Of a stretch of 64,000 nucleotides of DNA, positions 34,911 through 43,674 are shown piece by piece (the first letter of the stretch is position 1; every line of letters starts with the position of its first letter). The DNA comes from Bacteroidota bacterium (GTDB lineage: Bacteria; Bacteroidota; Ignavibacteria; Palsa-1295). The position numbers were made by a program, and so were the translations under genes. The stretch spans positions 248,001 through 312,000 of the forward strand of contig JAUZNX010000003.1 in the NCBI GenBank assembly GCA_030706745.1. The letters are read 5' to 3'. A model generated the notes under the pieces. That model saw only the letters and a list, made by a program, of their open reading frames with translations, was not told the origin of the DNA and made no database searches.

Positions 34911-36425
34911 ATGAAGTTTAGCACCCAAAAGACCGATTGGAAGCGAGTCCGTACGACCGCTGTCGCTTTTTTCCAGGCCGAAGATAAACGGGCAATTCAG
35001 GCCACGCTTAAACAGCTCGGACGAACGTCCGCCGCTTCTGCGACCGAGGCATTGCTCGCAGCCGGCGACATGGCTGGGAAAGCGGAAGAGACTTTTGTCA
35101 TTTACCCGAAGAAGGGTGAGGCCGTTGCCAGGCGCTTGGTGCTGGTCGGAATGGGCAAGAAGGAAAAGCTCTCGCTCGAAATAGTCCGGCGTGCCGCCTC
35201 CCGGGCGGCGAAGAAAGCGGAAGCGACCAAATCCCGCTCGCTCGCCATCTACCTGCCGGAAGTTAAGGGGCACTCCGGAGCAGAAGTGGCGTACGCCGCA
35301 GTCGAAGGGATTAAACTGGGTCTCTATAAATTTGACAAGTTCTTCAAACGAGAAGAGCCCAAGGTCTCTCTAGATACTGTTGTGATCCTCGAGGATGGCG
35401 ATAGCCTTGCCGGGTCGAGCGCCGACGAAGTCCGCACTGCCATCGCAGAAGCAGAGATGGTTTGCGACGCTGCAATCTTCGCTCGCGAAATGGAAAATGA
35501 GCCCTCCAACAATAAGTATCCGGAGACTCTGGCAAACTGGGCAAAGGATGTGGCCAGCGCGAATGGATTGAAGATCACAGTCTTTGGGCCCAAGGAACTC
35601 AAAGCCAACGGAATGATCGGTATTCTTTCGGTCAATCAGGGCAGTGTAAAGGAGGCCCGTTTCATCGCGATGGAATATCGCGGCGCACCAAAGAAGGACA
35701 CGGCGCCCGTCGTTCTGATCGGCAAAGGAATTACATTCGATACCGGTGGAATTTCCCTGAAGCCCGGCGCAGGAATGGGCGATATGAAGAGCGACATGTC
35801 CGGCGCTGCAACGGTCATTGCGACCCTCAAAGCGGTCAGTGATCTCAAACTTCCGGTCAATGTGATCGGTTTGATTTCGAGCGCGGAGAATATGCCTTCC
35901 GGGAGCGCCATGCGCCCTGGCGATGTTATTACATATGCCAATGGGCTTTCGGTTGAAGTGGATAATACCGATGCCGAAGGACGCCTCGTTTTGGCTGATG
36001 CGCTTATCTGGGCAAGCCGATACAATCCGAAGTCGGTGATTGATCTCGCGACGCTTACTGGTGCTTGCGTCGTCGCCCTCGGACACTTCACGACCGGCAT
36101 GATGGGTACCGATACTTCCATGATGGCAAGACTCAAAGTTGCCGGTGACACGACGTATGAAAGGGTTTGTGAACTGCCGATCTACGATGAGTACGATGAG
36201 CTAATCAAATCGGATGTGGCGGACATCAAGAATGTCGGTGGCCGATGGGCCGGCGCCATCACGGCGGCGATGTTCCTCAAGCGCTTTACCGATTACCCCT
36301 GGGTCCACCTGGACATCGCCGGAACAGCTCGCTCGGAAGCTGCTTCTGACTATATCCCAAAGGGCGGAACTGGTGTGGCGGTTCGAATGCTCACCCAGAT
36401 GCTGAAAGAAGAAGCCAGTTTATAG
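34911..36425 (+). CDS. pepA: Leucyl aminopeptidase, family M17
   Basis: 504 aa, full length. The catalytic domain has the metal-binding and signature sequence NTDAEGRLVLADAL (about residues 351-364), upstream GKGITFDTGGISLKPG (with the metal-binding Lys and Asp) and MKSDMSGAATV. It is a two-zinc or manganese hexameric enzyme that removes N-terminal residues from peptides; some relatives also bind DNA. The N-terminal 160 residues are the less conserved macro-like domain. Structured repeats follow the stop. Confidence 0.96.
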   Translation: MKFSTQKTDWKRVRTTAVAFFQAEDKRAIQATLKQLGRTSAASATEALLAAGDMAGKAEETFVIYPKKGEAVARRLVLVGMGKKEKLSLEIVRRAASRAAKKAEATKSRSLAIYLPEVKGHSGAEVAYAAVEGIKLGLYKFDKFFKREEPKVSLDTVVILEDGDSLAGSSADEVRTAIAEAEMVCDAAIFAREMENEPSNNKYPETLANWAKDVASANGLKITVFGPKELKANGMIGILSVNQGSVKEARFIAMEYRGAPKKDTAPVVLIGKGITFDTGGISLKPGAGMGDMKSDMSGAATVIATLKAVSDLKLPVNVIGLISSAENMPSGSAMRPGDVITYANGLSVEVDNTDAEGRLVLADALIWASRYNPKSVIDLATLTGACVVALGHFTTGMMGTDTSMMARLKVAGDTTYERVCELPIYDEYDELIKSDVADIKNVGGRWAGAITAAMFLKRFTDYPWVHLDIAGTARSEAASDYIPKGGTGVAVRMLTQMLKEEASL

Positions 36426-36445
36426 TGAATAGTTGATGATGGATA
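36425..36445. repeat. Degenerate 7-bp tandem repeat
   Basis: Heptamers GTGAATA, GTTGATG, ATGGATA in phase immediately after the pepA stop, the same period as the arrays at 2525, 11098 and 12755. Confidence 0.4.
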
Positions 36446-36490
36446 GCGGTCGTACAGCAGCCGATTTAGTCGGTTGAGTCGCGACCGCTA
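36444..36490 (+). promoter_or_regulatory. Two-level hairpin between pepA and the TPR gene
   Basis: TAGCGGTCG (36444-36452) pairs with CGACCGCTA (36482-36490); inside is a second stem, CCGA/TCGG, around TTTAG. No T-run follows, so it may be a leader structure or a mobile palindrome rather than a terminator. Confidence 0.45.
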
Positions 36491-36519
36491 GCCACTGTCC
36501 GTTATCCGTTACAAAGCTT

Positions 36520-38007
36520 ATGAAGACATTAACTCGGACCCTACTACTCGCCCTTCTGGCGACCTTTACACTTGAACTCGCCGGTTGCGGCGCGGCCGAT
36601 ATCCAGAGCGCCAAGCTCTATCGTCAGCGTCGCGATTACACGCAGGCGGATAAGATGCTTAAGCGCGCGCTCGACGAAGATCCTACGAACGATGAAGCGT
36701 GGTATCTTTACACCGTGAACCTCTACGATCTTAAGCAATACGAGAAGGTCTCGCAGATTATCGATACGGCGATGCTGTACTCCGCGACGCATCGCTCCGA
36801 ACTTCAGCAGTATAAGCGATCGATATGGGTTGAGCTATACATGGGTGGTCTCAATACCTATCAGGCGAATCCCGAATCACTGGAAGCACGGAAGGCCGCG
36901 ATTGGTTACCTCGAATCAGCCCGCAAACTTGCGCCTGAACAACCGGAGACGTATGAATTGCTCGGTACCATTTATTACTCCGGAGGGGATACCGCCAAGG
37001 GCATCGAAAATTACGTGGCGGAAATCGATCAGGTTAGTGCCTCTTACGACCAGGGCACGGCGATGGGCCTGATGCTCCACATGCCTCCGGAAGCGGTTGA
37101 GCGTGCAATCGGCGGTGCACCGGCTCAGAAGCGCGTGGTTTCCATCGGCGGCAATGACAGCTCTTTGATATACATCTATCCGAGTAAAACCGCATACATC
37201 TATTTTGAGCGCAACCCAAAACCACCGTTTGCATGGCAGTTGACTGGCTGGCGCATTACCCCATCGGAAGTTGAAGGGCTCGTGCCGCTCAGAGTTTCGA
37301 CGCAGGCGTATGAGGTTGTTGCTAATGATTACTATCAGAAGGGTCTGGCGGCCATTGCCCGCAATGAAAAGACGGTTGCATCGTCGTACTTCGACAAGGC
37401 CATTCCCCTTCTCATGACGCTGCAGCAACTTGATCCCTCCGATGATTTCGCTGCCACGGCGATTCCTGACATTTACATGCGGCAGGAAAAGACCGACAAG
37501 GCCAAGCAAGAATACGAGCGGATCCTTGGTGAACATCCATCGAAGCAGATGTATGTATCCTATGGCACCTTGTTGATGAAATCGCAGGACTATCAGGGTG
37601 CGGTTGGAGCCTACGAAAAAGCGCTCGCTCTCGATCCTGGATTCTCCGCGGCACTCTATGACATCGCCGCGGCCTATAAAAATTGGGCGAAGGCGAGTCA
37701 GGATGCGAAGAAGCCGGAATATAAACAACAATTGGACAAGTCCACCGAATATTTCGAGCGACTGCACTCACTCGATAAAAACGATGCGAGCGTGCTGGTT
37801 CAACTCGCAGAAAATTATGATGTATTGGGAAAACGCGACAAGGCCATCGCTCTCGTTGCGGATATGGAAGCGCTGAAGAACACGGAAGCCGCCAATGCGC
37901 ATGATTACTGGGAAATGCTTGCGCGTCTTTATGCTCGCGCCAACCGGTCCGCCGACTCCGAAGCCGCCTATCGAAAAGCCGACGAACTCAAACAACAAGG
38001 GAAATAA
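36520..38007 (+). CDS. TPR-repeat lipoprotein
   Basis: 495 aa. The signal peptide ends in the lipobox LELAGC (Cys23). Tetratricopeptide repeats are clear at both ends: QRRDYTQADKMLKRALDEDP at the N-terminus, and KSQDYQGAVGAYEKALALDP and YLESARKLAPEQPETYELLG further in. A central region of about 100 residues (SIGGNDSSLIYIYPSKTAYI) interrupts the helical repeats. It probably holds a protein complex together on the periplasmic face of a membrane; partner unknown. It is followed 8 bases later by the DUF3467 gene and then a lipoprotein barrel, a likely three-gene unit. Confidence 0.85.
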   Translation: MKTLTRTLLLALLATFTLELAGCGAADIQSAKLYRQRRDYTQADKMLKRALDEDPTNDEAWYLYTVNLYDLKQYEKVSQIIDTAMLYSATHRSELQQYKRSIWVELYMGGLNTYQANPESLEARKAAIGYLESARKLAPEQPETYELLGTIYYSGGDTAKGIENYVAEIDQVSASYDQGTAMGLMLHMPPEAVERAIGGAPAQKRVVSIGGNDSSLIYIYPSKTAYIYFERNPKPPFAWQLTGWRITPSEVEGLVPLRVSTQAYEVVANDYYQKGLAAIARNEKTVASSYFDKAIPLLMTLQQLDPSDDFAATAIPDIYMRQEKTDKAKQEYERILGEHPSKQMYVSYGTLLMKSQDYQGAVGAYEKALALDPGFSAALYDIAAAYKNWAKASQDAKKPEYKQQLDKSTEYFERLHSLDKNDASVLVQLAENYDVLGKRDKAIALVADMEALKNTEAANAHDYWEMLARLYARANRSADSEAAYRKADELKQQGK

Positions 38008-38014
38008 GTTTACT

Positions 38015-38377
38015 ATGTCAGAAAATACAACCAGCGATCCACAGCAGCCGGTCTCGCAACAACTCCAGATCGAACTCGGTCAGCAGGAGGCCGAGGGTAT
38101 TTACTCGAATCTTGCGATTATCACCCACTCGCCTGCCGAGTTTATCATCGACTTTACGCGTGTCACTCCTGGCGTGCCACGCGCTCGGGTGCATGCTCGA
38201 ATCATCATGACGCCGCAGCATTTTAAGTTGCTCCTCAACGCGATGAAGGAGAACATGGACCGCTTCGAGTCGCAGTACGGGCAAGTCCGTACTGAAGGCC
38301 AGGGCGAGCATGCGTTCGGTTTCCGGACTAGCGGCCCGCCGCAGGTACCTGAGGCAGGTGGAAACAAAGTGCACTAA
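38015..38377 (+). CDS. DUF3467 family protein
   Basis: 120 aa. ATG at 38015; the open frame starts earlier inside the TPR gene but that part is a shadow. The sequence GIYSNLAIITHSPAEFIIDFTRV followed by ARIIMTPQHFKLLLNAMKENM matches the DUF3467 family, small cytoplasmic proteins common in Bacteroidota whose role is not known. The predicted fold is a beta-sheet with one helix. It overlaps nothing but is separated by only 7 bp from the previous stop. Confidence 0.88.
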   Translation: MSENTTSDPQQPVSQQLQIELGQQEAEGIYSNLAIITHSPAEFIIDFTRVTPGVPRARVHARIIMTPQHFKLLLNAMKENMDRFESQYGQVRTEGQGEHAFGFRTSGPPQVPEAGGNKVH

Positions 38378-38391
38378 GCCAACAGAATCAC

Positions 38392-39309
38392 GTGAGCCGT
38401 CCTCTCACTTGGCGCAGTCAGACATTCATCTTTGCGTGTTTGGCTGCGCTGCTGGCGGCGACGTGTGGATGCGGCTCCTCTCGATCTCGTGGCAATCTCA
38501 GCGGCGCGATGGATAAGGCGTCTCACCCAAGTGGCGATGATGCGTCCACGAAGCAAGAGCGGGAGAGAGAGCAGGAACGCGAGCGAGAAAAGGAACGCGA
38601 GCGGAGGCGCGAGGAGCATACACCACCCGTCGTTGTCCTCGTCCCCGATGGTGGGAGTACTTCGGTCGATACGAGTGTGTTAGCAGCACCCAAGGATAGC
38701 AAAGACACGTACGGGAATGTAGCTCCTTCTAGTACTCAATCGATTCAGACTCCGACATTTTCTGATGCTCCGGATGGTACATGGATCGGTGCTTCGTTCG
38801 AATCGGGATTGGTAGATCAGACTACTTATTATGGAATTCACAGCGTCGCCTTACGCCTCGGGGGCTTCCTGAAAAGAGATGTTCGTCTCGATCTCGAATT
38901 GGACGGTGCATGGGCATCGATTCAGACTACGAACGGGCTCTCCAAGTCAATCGACGGGACTGCGCTTTTCGGTATTGATTTGCGTGTCAATTGGTTTCTT
39001 ACGCCGCCGTACACATTCTTTGGTCTCTATCTTTTCGGCGGAATGGGTTATCAATACATGGGCTGGAGTTATCGCAATTCATTCTTGGCAAACGATGGTA
39101 CACTCATTGAGAGCGACGGCATTCAGGGCCTGAATATTTTTGCGGGCGCTGGATTTGATCTGGTGCAGACTGCCGGCTTCCAATTGGGGCTTGAGGCTCG
39201 CCCTGGCATTGCGCTTTGGATCGGACAGACCGATCAGGGCTACACGAATAATACCTTTTCGCCACTCTGGTATATCCGTGTCGGCCCATCTGTGATCGTT
39301 CGCTTCTGA
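38392..39309 (+). CDS. Lipoprotein/outer-membrane barrel with Arg-Glu linker
   Basis: 305 aa from a GTG. A signal peptide ends near LAATCGCG (Cys25 or Cys27). Residues 53-75 are almost only Arg, Glu and Lys (QEREREQEREREKERERRR), a charged helix. Residues 120-305 look like an eight-stranded barrel (IGASFESGLVDQTTYYG...RVGPSVIVRF), ending in Phe as outer-membrane barrels do. The combination of lipidation and a barrel is unusual. Function is unknown; it is 14 bp downstream of DUF3467. Confidence 0.7.
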   Translation: MSRPLTWRSQTFIFACLAALLAATCGCGSSRSRGNLSGAMDKASHPSGDDASTKQEREREQEREREKERERRREEHTPPVVVLVPDGGSTSVDTSVLAAPKDSKDTYGNVAPSSTQSIQTPTFSDAPDGTWIGASFESGLVDQTTYYGIHSVALRLGGFLKRDVRLDLELDGAWASIQTTNGLSKSIDGTALFGIDLRVNWFLTPPYTFFGLYLFGGMGYQYMGWSYRNSFLANDGTLIESDGIQGLNIFAGAGFDLVQTAGFQLGLEARPGIALWIGQTDQGYTNNTFSPLWYIRVGPSVIVRF

Positions 39310-39341
39310 GCGAATATCGCATCCGATCGAATATCTTGTCG

Positions 39342-39349
39342 TAATTTTG
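39342..39349 (+). promoter_or_regulatory. Bacteroidota-type -7 box upstream of the EthD gene
   Basis: TAATTTTG matches TAnnTTTG, 22 bases before the ATG at 39372. No -33 TTG at the usual spacing. Confidence 0.4.
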
Positions 39350-39371
39350 TATTCAACGATCATTCACTCGC

Positions 39372-39698
39372 ATGCACACACTCACTGCCATCTACCGCTC
39401 GCCGGGTAGTAAAGAAGAATTCGACACGCACTACAAAGAAGTCCATACTCCGCTCGCCAGGCAAATGGAAGGCTTGCGGCGGATGGAAGTCACATGGGTC
39501 GATAAGATGCTGACCCCGTCGAACGACACCCTCCCCGCAGCGCCTCATCTTATTTGCACGATGTATTTCGACAGTGCTGAAGCGCTGAATGCGTCAATGA
39601 AATCCCCGAACAGCCGCGCTGCCGCAAAAGACTTGATGTCATTTGCGGGACCGCTCGTATCGATGATTACCGGACATACTGAGGACATACCATTATAG
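39372..39698 (+). CDS. EthD-domain protein
   Basis: 108 aa, a single ferredoxin-like EthD domain (YRSPGSKEEFDTHYKEVHTPLARQ and MYFDSAEALNASMKSPN). Such proteins form dimers and take part in ring-cleavage or fatty-acid side pathways; a specific reaction is not evident. It is three bases upstream of a crotonase gene, so the pair is probably co-translated and may work on the same acyl or aromatic substrate (inference). Confidence 0.88.
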   Translation: MHTLTAIYRSPGSKEEFDTHYKEVHTPLARQMEGLRRMEVTWVDKMLTPSNDTLPAAPHLICTMYFDSAEALNASMKSPNSRAAAKDLMSFAGPLVSMITGHTEDIPL

Positions 39699-39701
39699 CA
39701 C

Positions 39702-40559
39702 ATGCCAAGAAAATCCTCGCAAGAGCTAAGCCCATATCAAGAGAAGCGTTCGTTCGATTTCTCACATGTTCTCTATGAGAAAAACGATTACGTCGCAACC
39801 CTTACAATCAATCGCCCGGAAGTCCTCAATTGCCTGAATCTAACGACGCTACGCGAGATGATGGTGGCAATCGAGGATGCCGCGTGGGACGATGATATTG
39901 CGGTGCTCGTAATCACGGGTGCTGGCGATGTGGCCTTCTCGACCGGGGCCGATCTTTCAGAACAGGAAGAGTTCTTCCTCGGTAACCCAGAAGACTACTA
40001 CAAGTGGATGCGTGTGTTCATTGAGATGCACGAGCGACTCCGCAACATCGGCAAGCCCACTGTGGCACGACTCAATGGTATGGTCGTGGGCGGAGGCAAT
40101 GAGGTAAATCTCTCGTGCGATCTTGCGATCGCCGCCGACCACGTCATTATCAAGCAGGTGGGTGCCGCGCGCGGAAGTGTGGCTGCCGCCGGCGCGACAC
40201 AATGGCTGCCGCTGATGGTCGGCGAGCGCCGTGCCCGCGAGATTCTCTTCCTCTGCGAAGATATCCCTGCCGAAAAGGCGCTCGCGTGGGGCCTTGTCAA
40301 TGAGGTCGTTCCAAAGGAGGATCTGGATCGGGCAGTTGCCAGGCTCTGTGAGAAGCTGTATAACAAACTTCCCGAATGCCTACGTTATACGAAGCAAAAT
40401 CTCAACTTCTGGAAGGATTTTTCATGGCACATGACCATCGGTCATGCGCGCGATTGGCTATCGATCCACAATCTTTCCCCGGAAGTAACCGAGGGCATCA
40501 GCGCCTTCACTGAGAAGCGCCCGGTTAACTATAAGAAGATCCGAAAACGGTCTGGATAA
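39702..40559 (+). CDS. Enoyl-CoA hydratase/isomerase family protein
   Basis: 285 aa crotonase-fold protein with a 25-residue N-terminal extension. The oxyanion-hole regions are FSTGADLSEQEEF and GMVVGGGNEVNLSCDLAIAAD. The segment GAARGSVAAAGATQWLPLMVGERRAREILFLCE lacks the usual E-x-x-x-G-x-x-P pattern of true enoyl-CoA hydratases. It resembles the branch with MenB and 6-oxocyclohexene-carbonyl-CoA hydratases, so hydration of a cyclic or branched CoA ester is possible. It sits directly after the EthD gene. Confidence 0.85.
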   Translation: MPRKSSQELSPYQEKRSFDFSHVLYEKNDYVATLTINRPEVLNCLNLTTLREMMVAIEDAAWDDDIAVLVITGAGDVAFSTGADLSEQEEFFLGNPEDYYKWMRVFIEMHERLRNIGKPTVARLNGMVVGGGNEVNLSCDLAIAADHVIIKQVGAARGSVAAAGATQWLPLMVGERRAREILFLCEDIPAEKALAWGLVNEVVPKEDLDRAVARLCEKLYNKLPECLRYTKQNLNFWKDFSWHMTIGHARDWLSIHNLSPEVTEGISAFTEKRPVNYKKIRKRSG

Positions 40560-40612
40560 ATGAACGGTCCCTCATAAAGGTGATTGAAACTCACCCGCGT
40601 GGAATTCGTTCT

Positions 40613-41332
40613 ATGATCGAAATGGAAAACTTCGCCAATCCCCCATATACTTTCACCCCTGAAGCCATTCAGCTTGTCGGTGAAGCGCGTCTTGCCTACG
40701 TGCGCAAGGTCTACTCTTATTTTTCGATTGCGGTTGCCAGTGCAATTGCCGGCACAATGATCGCGATGGAGAGCGGCCTTGCCTTTTCCTTCGCGCATTC
40801 GCCGATCATCGGTATGATCGTATTCTTTGGATCGATCTGGTTTGCTTCCAAGAGTGCGAACAATCCAAGCCGGGCTGTCCCGACGTTAAGCGTCGCAACG
40901 TTTGTCAGCGGACTATTTGTCGCACCGATGCTCTACGCTATTGCGCATGGCTATATTCGAGGCACCAGTACATCGACGATTTACGATGCACTCATTCTGA
41001 GCGGATCGATATTCGCAGGTCTTACGCTCTATACCTTCGTCAGCAAGAAGGACTTCAGCTATCTGGGCGCAAGCCTCTCGATCGGCCTTTTCATGCTCAT
41101 CGGGATAATGTTCGTCAACTTCTTTGTGCAGTCCACGACGCTGGATCTCGGACTCTCCGTCATCGGTGTCGTGATCTTTTCAGGGTTTATTCTGGTCGAC
41201 ACTTCTCGCATTCTCCGGCGAGCACATGAAGTGCCACCAACACTCGCAGCCTTAAGCCTTTACCTCGATTTTCTGAATCTCTTTATGATGATCCTTCGGC
41301 TCTTAGGGGCTGGCGGACGAGACCGGCGATAG
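40613..41332 (+). CDS. Bax inhibitor-1/YccA family membrane protein
   Basis: 239 aa with seven membrane helices. The family order is visible: an N-terminal helix with VRKVYSYFSIAVASAIAG, LYAIAHGYIRG, ALILSGSIFAGLTLYTFVSKKDFSYLGASL, and the C-terminal FSGFILVDTSRILR followed by LSLYLDFLNLFMMILRLLG. The FILVDT aspartate is typical of the YccA/BsYetJ-type pH-sensing pore. A GTG at 40580 would add 11 residues; the ATG at 40613 is preferred. Members modulate FtsH or calcium leak; role here is unknown. Confidence 0.92.
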   Translation: MIEMENFANPPYTFTPEAIQLVGEARLAYVRKVYSYFSIAVASAIAGTMIAMESGLAFSFAHSPIIGMIVFFGSIWFASKSANNPSRAVPTLSVATFVSGLFVAPMLYAIAHGYIRGTSTSTIYDALILSGSIFAGLTLYTFVSKKDFSYLGASLSIGLFMLIGIMFVNFFVQSTTLDLGLSVIGVVIFSGFILVDTSRILRRAHEVPPTLAALSLYLDFLNLFMMILRLLGAGGRDRR

Positions 41333-41343
41333 AATAGATTCGA

Positions 41344-42831
41344 GTGCTCAAAACCAACATTGAGTTCTTCGACCGTCCTGCCGGGCGAGTGCTTCTCTTC
41401 ATTGCGCTCGTCGTGATGATTGCGTTCATCTATCATGATGCCTGGCACATTCCTTATTTTGCGGATGATTTTCAGTGGGTTACCACTCATCCGAGCTCGA
41501 CCATTTTGGGGTGCTTCATCCATACGCTCGGCGCTGACAATACTTGGTATCGACCCGTACAGGCGATGCTTCTCTCGATCATTCAGACGCTATGGAGATT
41601 CGATACGTTTCCAATTCGAATCGCCGAAATACTCGTGCATGCTATTGGCGCGGTTCTGATTTTCCATATTCTCCGAACGCTGAAGCTCAGTTCTGCCGCC
41701 TCATTGCTTGGAGCGGTTTTTTTTGCTGTGGCGCAAGTTGCCGCATTTCCGGTAATCGGTAATGATTTCCTCTCCCAAATGCTTAGCGGACTCTTTTGTC
41801 TTTCTACGTTATGGCTTCTTTACCGGGCGAAAGGAAATTGGCGCTCGAGTCGATATTATTTCGCAGTGGTTACTTATGTGCTTGCATTACTCTCCAAAGA
41901 GGCAAGCGCAGGGCTGATCATCGGAGTCGCGTTCATGCTCCTTTTCACTGCTGCCGATAAGACCTGGAACGCGAAACTACAGAGTGCAGCAGTGCGGACG
42001 CTTCCATTTGTCTTACTACTCGGCGGATACATGGTACTGCGCATGTCAATTGGTGCGAGCGCGCCATCGTTTCAGTCGGGCACATATGGCTTCAGATTTG
42101 GCATCAATATTTTCAAGAACGCAGCACTCTTTATCATGCAGGCCGCGCTTCCAACGTCAAGTCTCGCTGTGGCTCGAAATGTATACTATCGCGAATGGCT
42201 TTCACTCACCGCGACTGCTATTTTCATGGCCCTCTTTGCTCTAATTGTAATTTGGGGCTCGCTTCGATCACAATGGAAACCACTCCTCGGCTTCATCATG
42301 CTTTTTGCCGGAATTAGTCTGGTGCCGGTAATCTTTCTGAATCATGTAAGCGAGGCATATCTTTACAACGCCTTACCATACATCTCTATTCTGGTCGCAA
42401 TTGCGGCCGATTCATATTTCTCAGGAGCCCAAGAGCATAAGCGCTTTCCAACTTTCGCACTCGGCGTGCTAATTCTTGCGCTCATCACAAACATCTTTGG
42501 AGATCTCGATAAAGCAAGATGTATGAGCGCCGATGGTAACCGCGGTAATCATTTACTCACACAATTCTATCCGATCGTCAAAAGCTCGCCGCCGAATAGC
42601 TACCTATACTTCATTCATCCGATGAAGGGAGGCTTTGCGTATTCAGGGTTCGCTCAACCTGGTTTTCGCGTTTGCACGAATGCCGACGGCTGGGTCGCGC
42701 GCTACACGGAAAGGCCGGATGTCTCGCTTCGCATCTTGGAAGACAGTGAGTATGTAGATTCAGTAAAGATACATCCCGGTGTTGCTTTCACGTATGATAC
42801 GGTGACGCTTAAACTCAAACCGTTGTTCTGA
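41344..42831 (+). CDS. Polytopic GT39-like glycosyltransferase/membrane protein
   Basis: 495 aa from a GTG. About ten membrane helices. A first extracytoplasmic loop carries YFADDFQWVTTHP, the paired Asp motif at the catalytic position of GT-C enzymes. A later LLSKEASAGLI contains the Lys-Glu motif seen in TMTC/PMT-like transferases. The C-terminal 120 residues are soluble. It probably moves a sugar from a polyprenyl phosphate to protein or lipid outside the membrane; donor and acceptor are unknown. It follows the Bax-inhibitor gene by 11 bases. Confidence 0.75.
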   Translation: MLKTNIEFFDRPAGRVLLFIALVVMIAFIYHDAWHIPYFADDFQWVTTHPSSTILGCFIHTLGADNTWYRPVQAMLLSIIQTLWRFDTFPIRIAEILVHAIGAVLIFHILRTLKLSSAASLLGAVFFAVAQVAAFPVIGNDFLSQMLSGLFCLSTLWLLYRAKGNWRSSRYYFAVVTYVLALLSKEASAGLIIGVAFMLLFTAADKTWNAKLQSAAVRTLPFVLLLGGYMVLRMSIGASAPSFQSGTYGFRFGINIFKNAALFIMQAALPTSSLAVARNVYYREWLSLTATAIFMALFALIVIWGSLRSQWKPLLGFIMLFAGISLVPVIFLNHVSEAYLYNALPYISILVAIAADSYFSGAQEHKRFPTFALGVLILALITNIFGDLDKARCMSADGNRGNHLLTQFYPIVKSSPPNSYLYFIHPMKGGFAYSGFAQPGFRVCTNADGWVARYTERPDVSLRILEDSEYVDSVKIHPGVAFTYDTVTLKLKPLF

Positions 42832-42860
42832 GGGCTCACTATCTCGATTAATCCCGTACG

Positions 42861-43637
42861 ATGCCAGACTTCAAGAATCTTCTCCTTTTCCGCGACGGTG
42901 GCGTCGCGACTATTCAACTCAACCGTCCGAAGGCGCTGAATGCGCTGAATATCGAATTGATGACCGAATTGGTCGATCTTCTCGAAGCACTGGATCAGGA
43001 TACCGAAATCCGTGCGTTTGTGCTTACCGGTAGCGAACGAGCCTTCGCGGCTGGCGCCGATATTAAGGAGATGGCCGATGCGACCGCGGTCGACATGTTG
43101 ATGCGCGATCAATTCGCGCGATGGGATCGGATTCGAAAAATTAAGAAGCCGATTATTGCGGCCGTATCTGGCTTCGCGCTCGGTGGCGGGTGCGAACTCA
43201 TGCTCCACGCTGATATTATCATCGCGAGTGAAACGGCTCGCCTCGGGCAGCCGGAAATCCTGCTCGGTGTCATACCTGGAGCCGGTGGCACGCAGCGGTT
43301 GACACGCGCTATCGGCAAGACACTAGCTATGGAGCTGGTCTTGACGGGTCGGCAAATGACCGCCGAGGAAGCATTGAAGGCCGGTCTTGTCAATAAAGTT
43401 GTCCCTGTGGAGTTCTACCTGGAAGAAGCCCAGCGTATAGCCCGCGAAATTGCTGCCCAGCCTCCGATCGCGGTTCGGCTTGCGAAAGAGGCGATCCTCC
43501 GAGCGTTCGATACGACAATCGAAATGGGCCTCGAATTTGAGCGAAAGAACTTCTATCTGTTGTTCGCTTCGGAAGACATGCGCGAGGGTATGAAAGCATT
43601 CATTGATAAGCGAAAGCCCGAGTGGAAGGGAAAATAG
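42861..43637 (+). CDS. Enoyl-CoA hydratase
   Basis: 258 aa, standard crotonase length. Both catalytic glutamate regions are present: GFALGGGCELMLHADIIIAS and ARLGQPEILLGVIPGAGGTQRL. The oxyanion hole includes FAAGADIKEM. It should hydrate 2-trans-enoyl-CoA in beta-oxidation or related CoA ester degradation. Chain-length preference cannot be read. The gene starts 29 bp after the GT39-like gene. Confidence 0.94.
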   Translation: MPDFKNLLLFRDGGVATIQLNRPKALNALNIELMTELVDLLEALDQDTEIRAFVLTGSERAFAAGADIKEMADATAVDMLMRDQFARWDRIRKIKKPIIAAVSGFALGGGCELMLHADIIIASETARLGQPEILLGVIPGAGGTQRLTRAIGKTLAMELVLTGRQMTAEEALKAGLVNKVVPVEFYLEEAQRIAREIAAQPPIAVRLAKEAILRAFDTTIEMGLEFERKNFYLLFASEDMREGMKAFIDKRKPEWKGK

Positions 43638-43674
43638 TGAACCTACTTCTTCGAGCGAAGCTTTATCATTTCGC

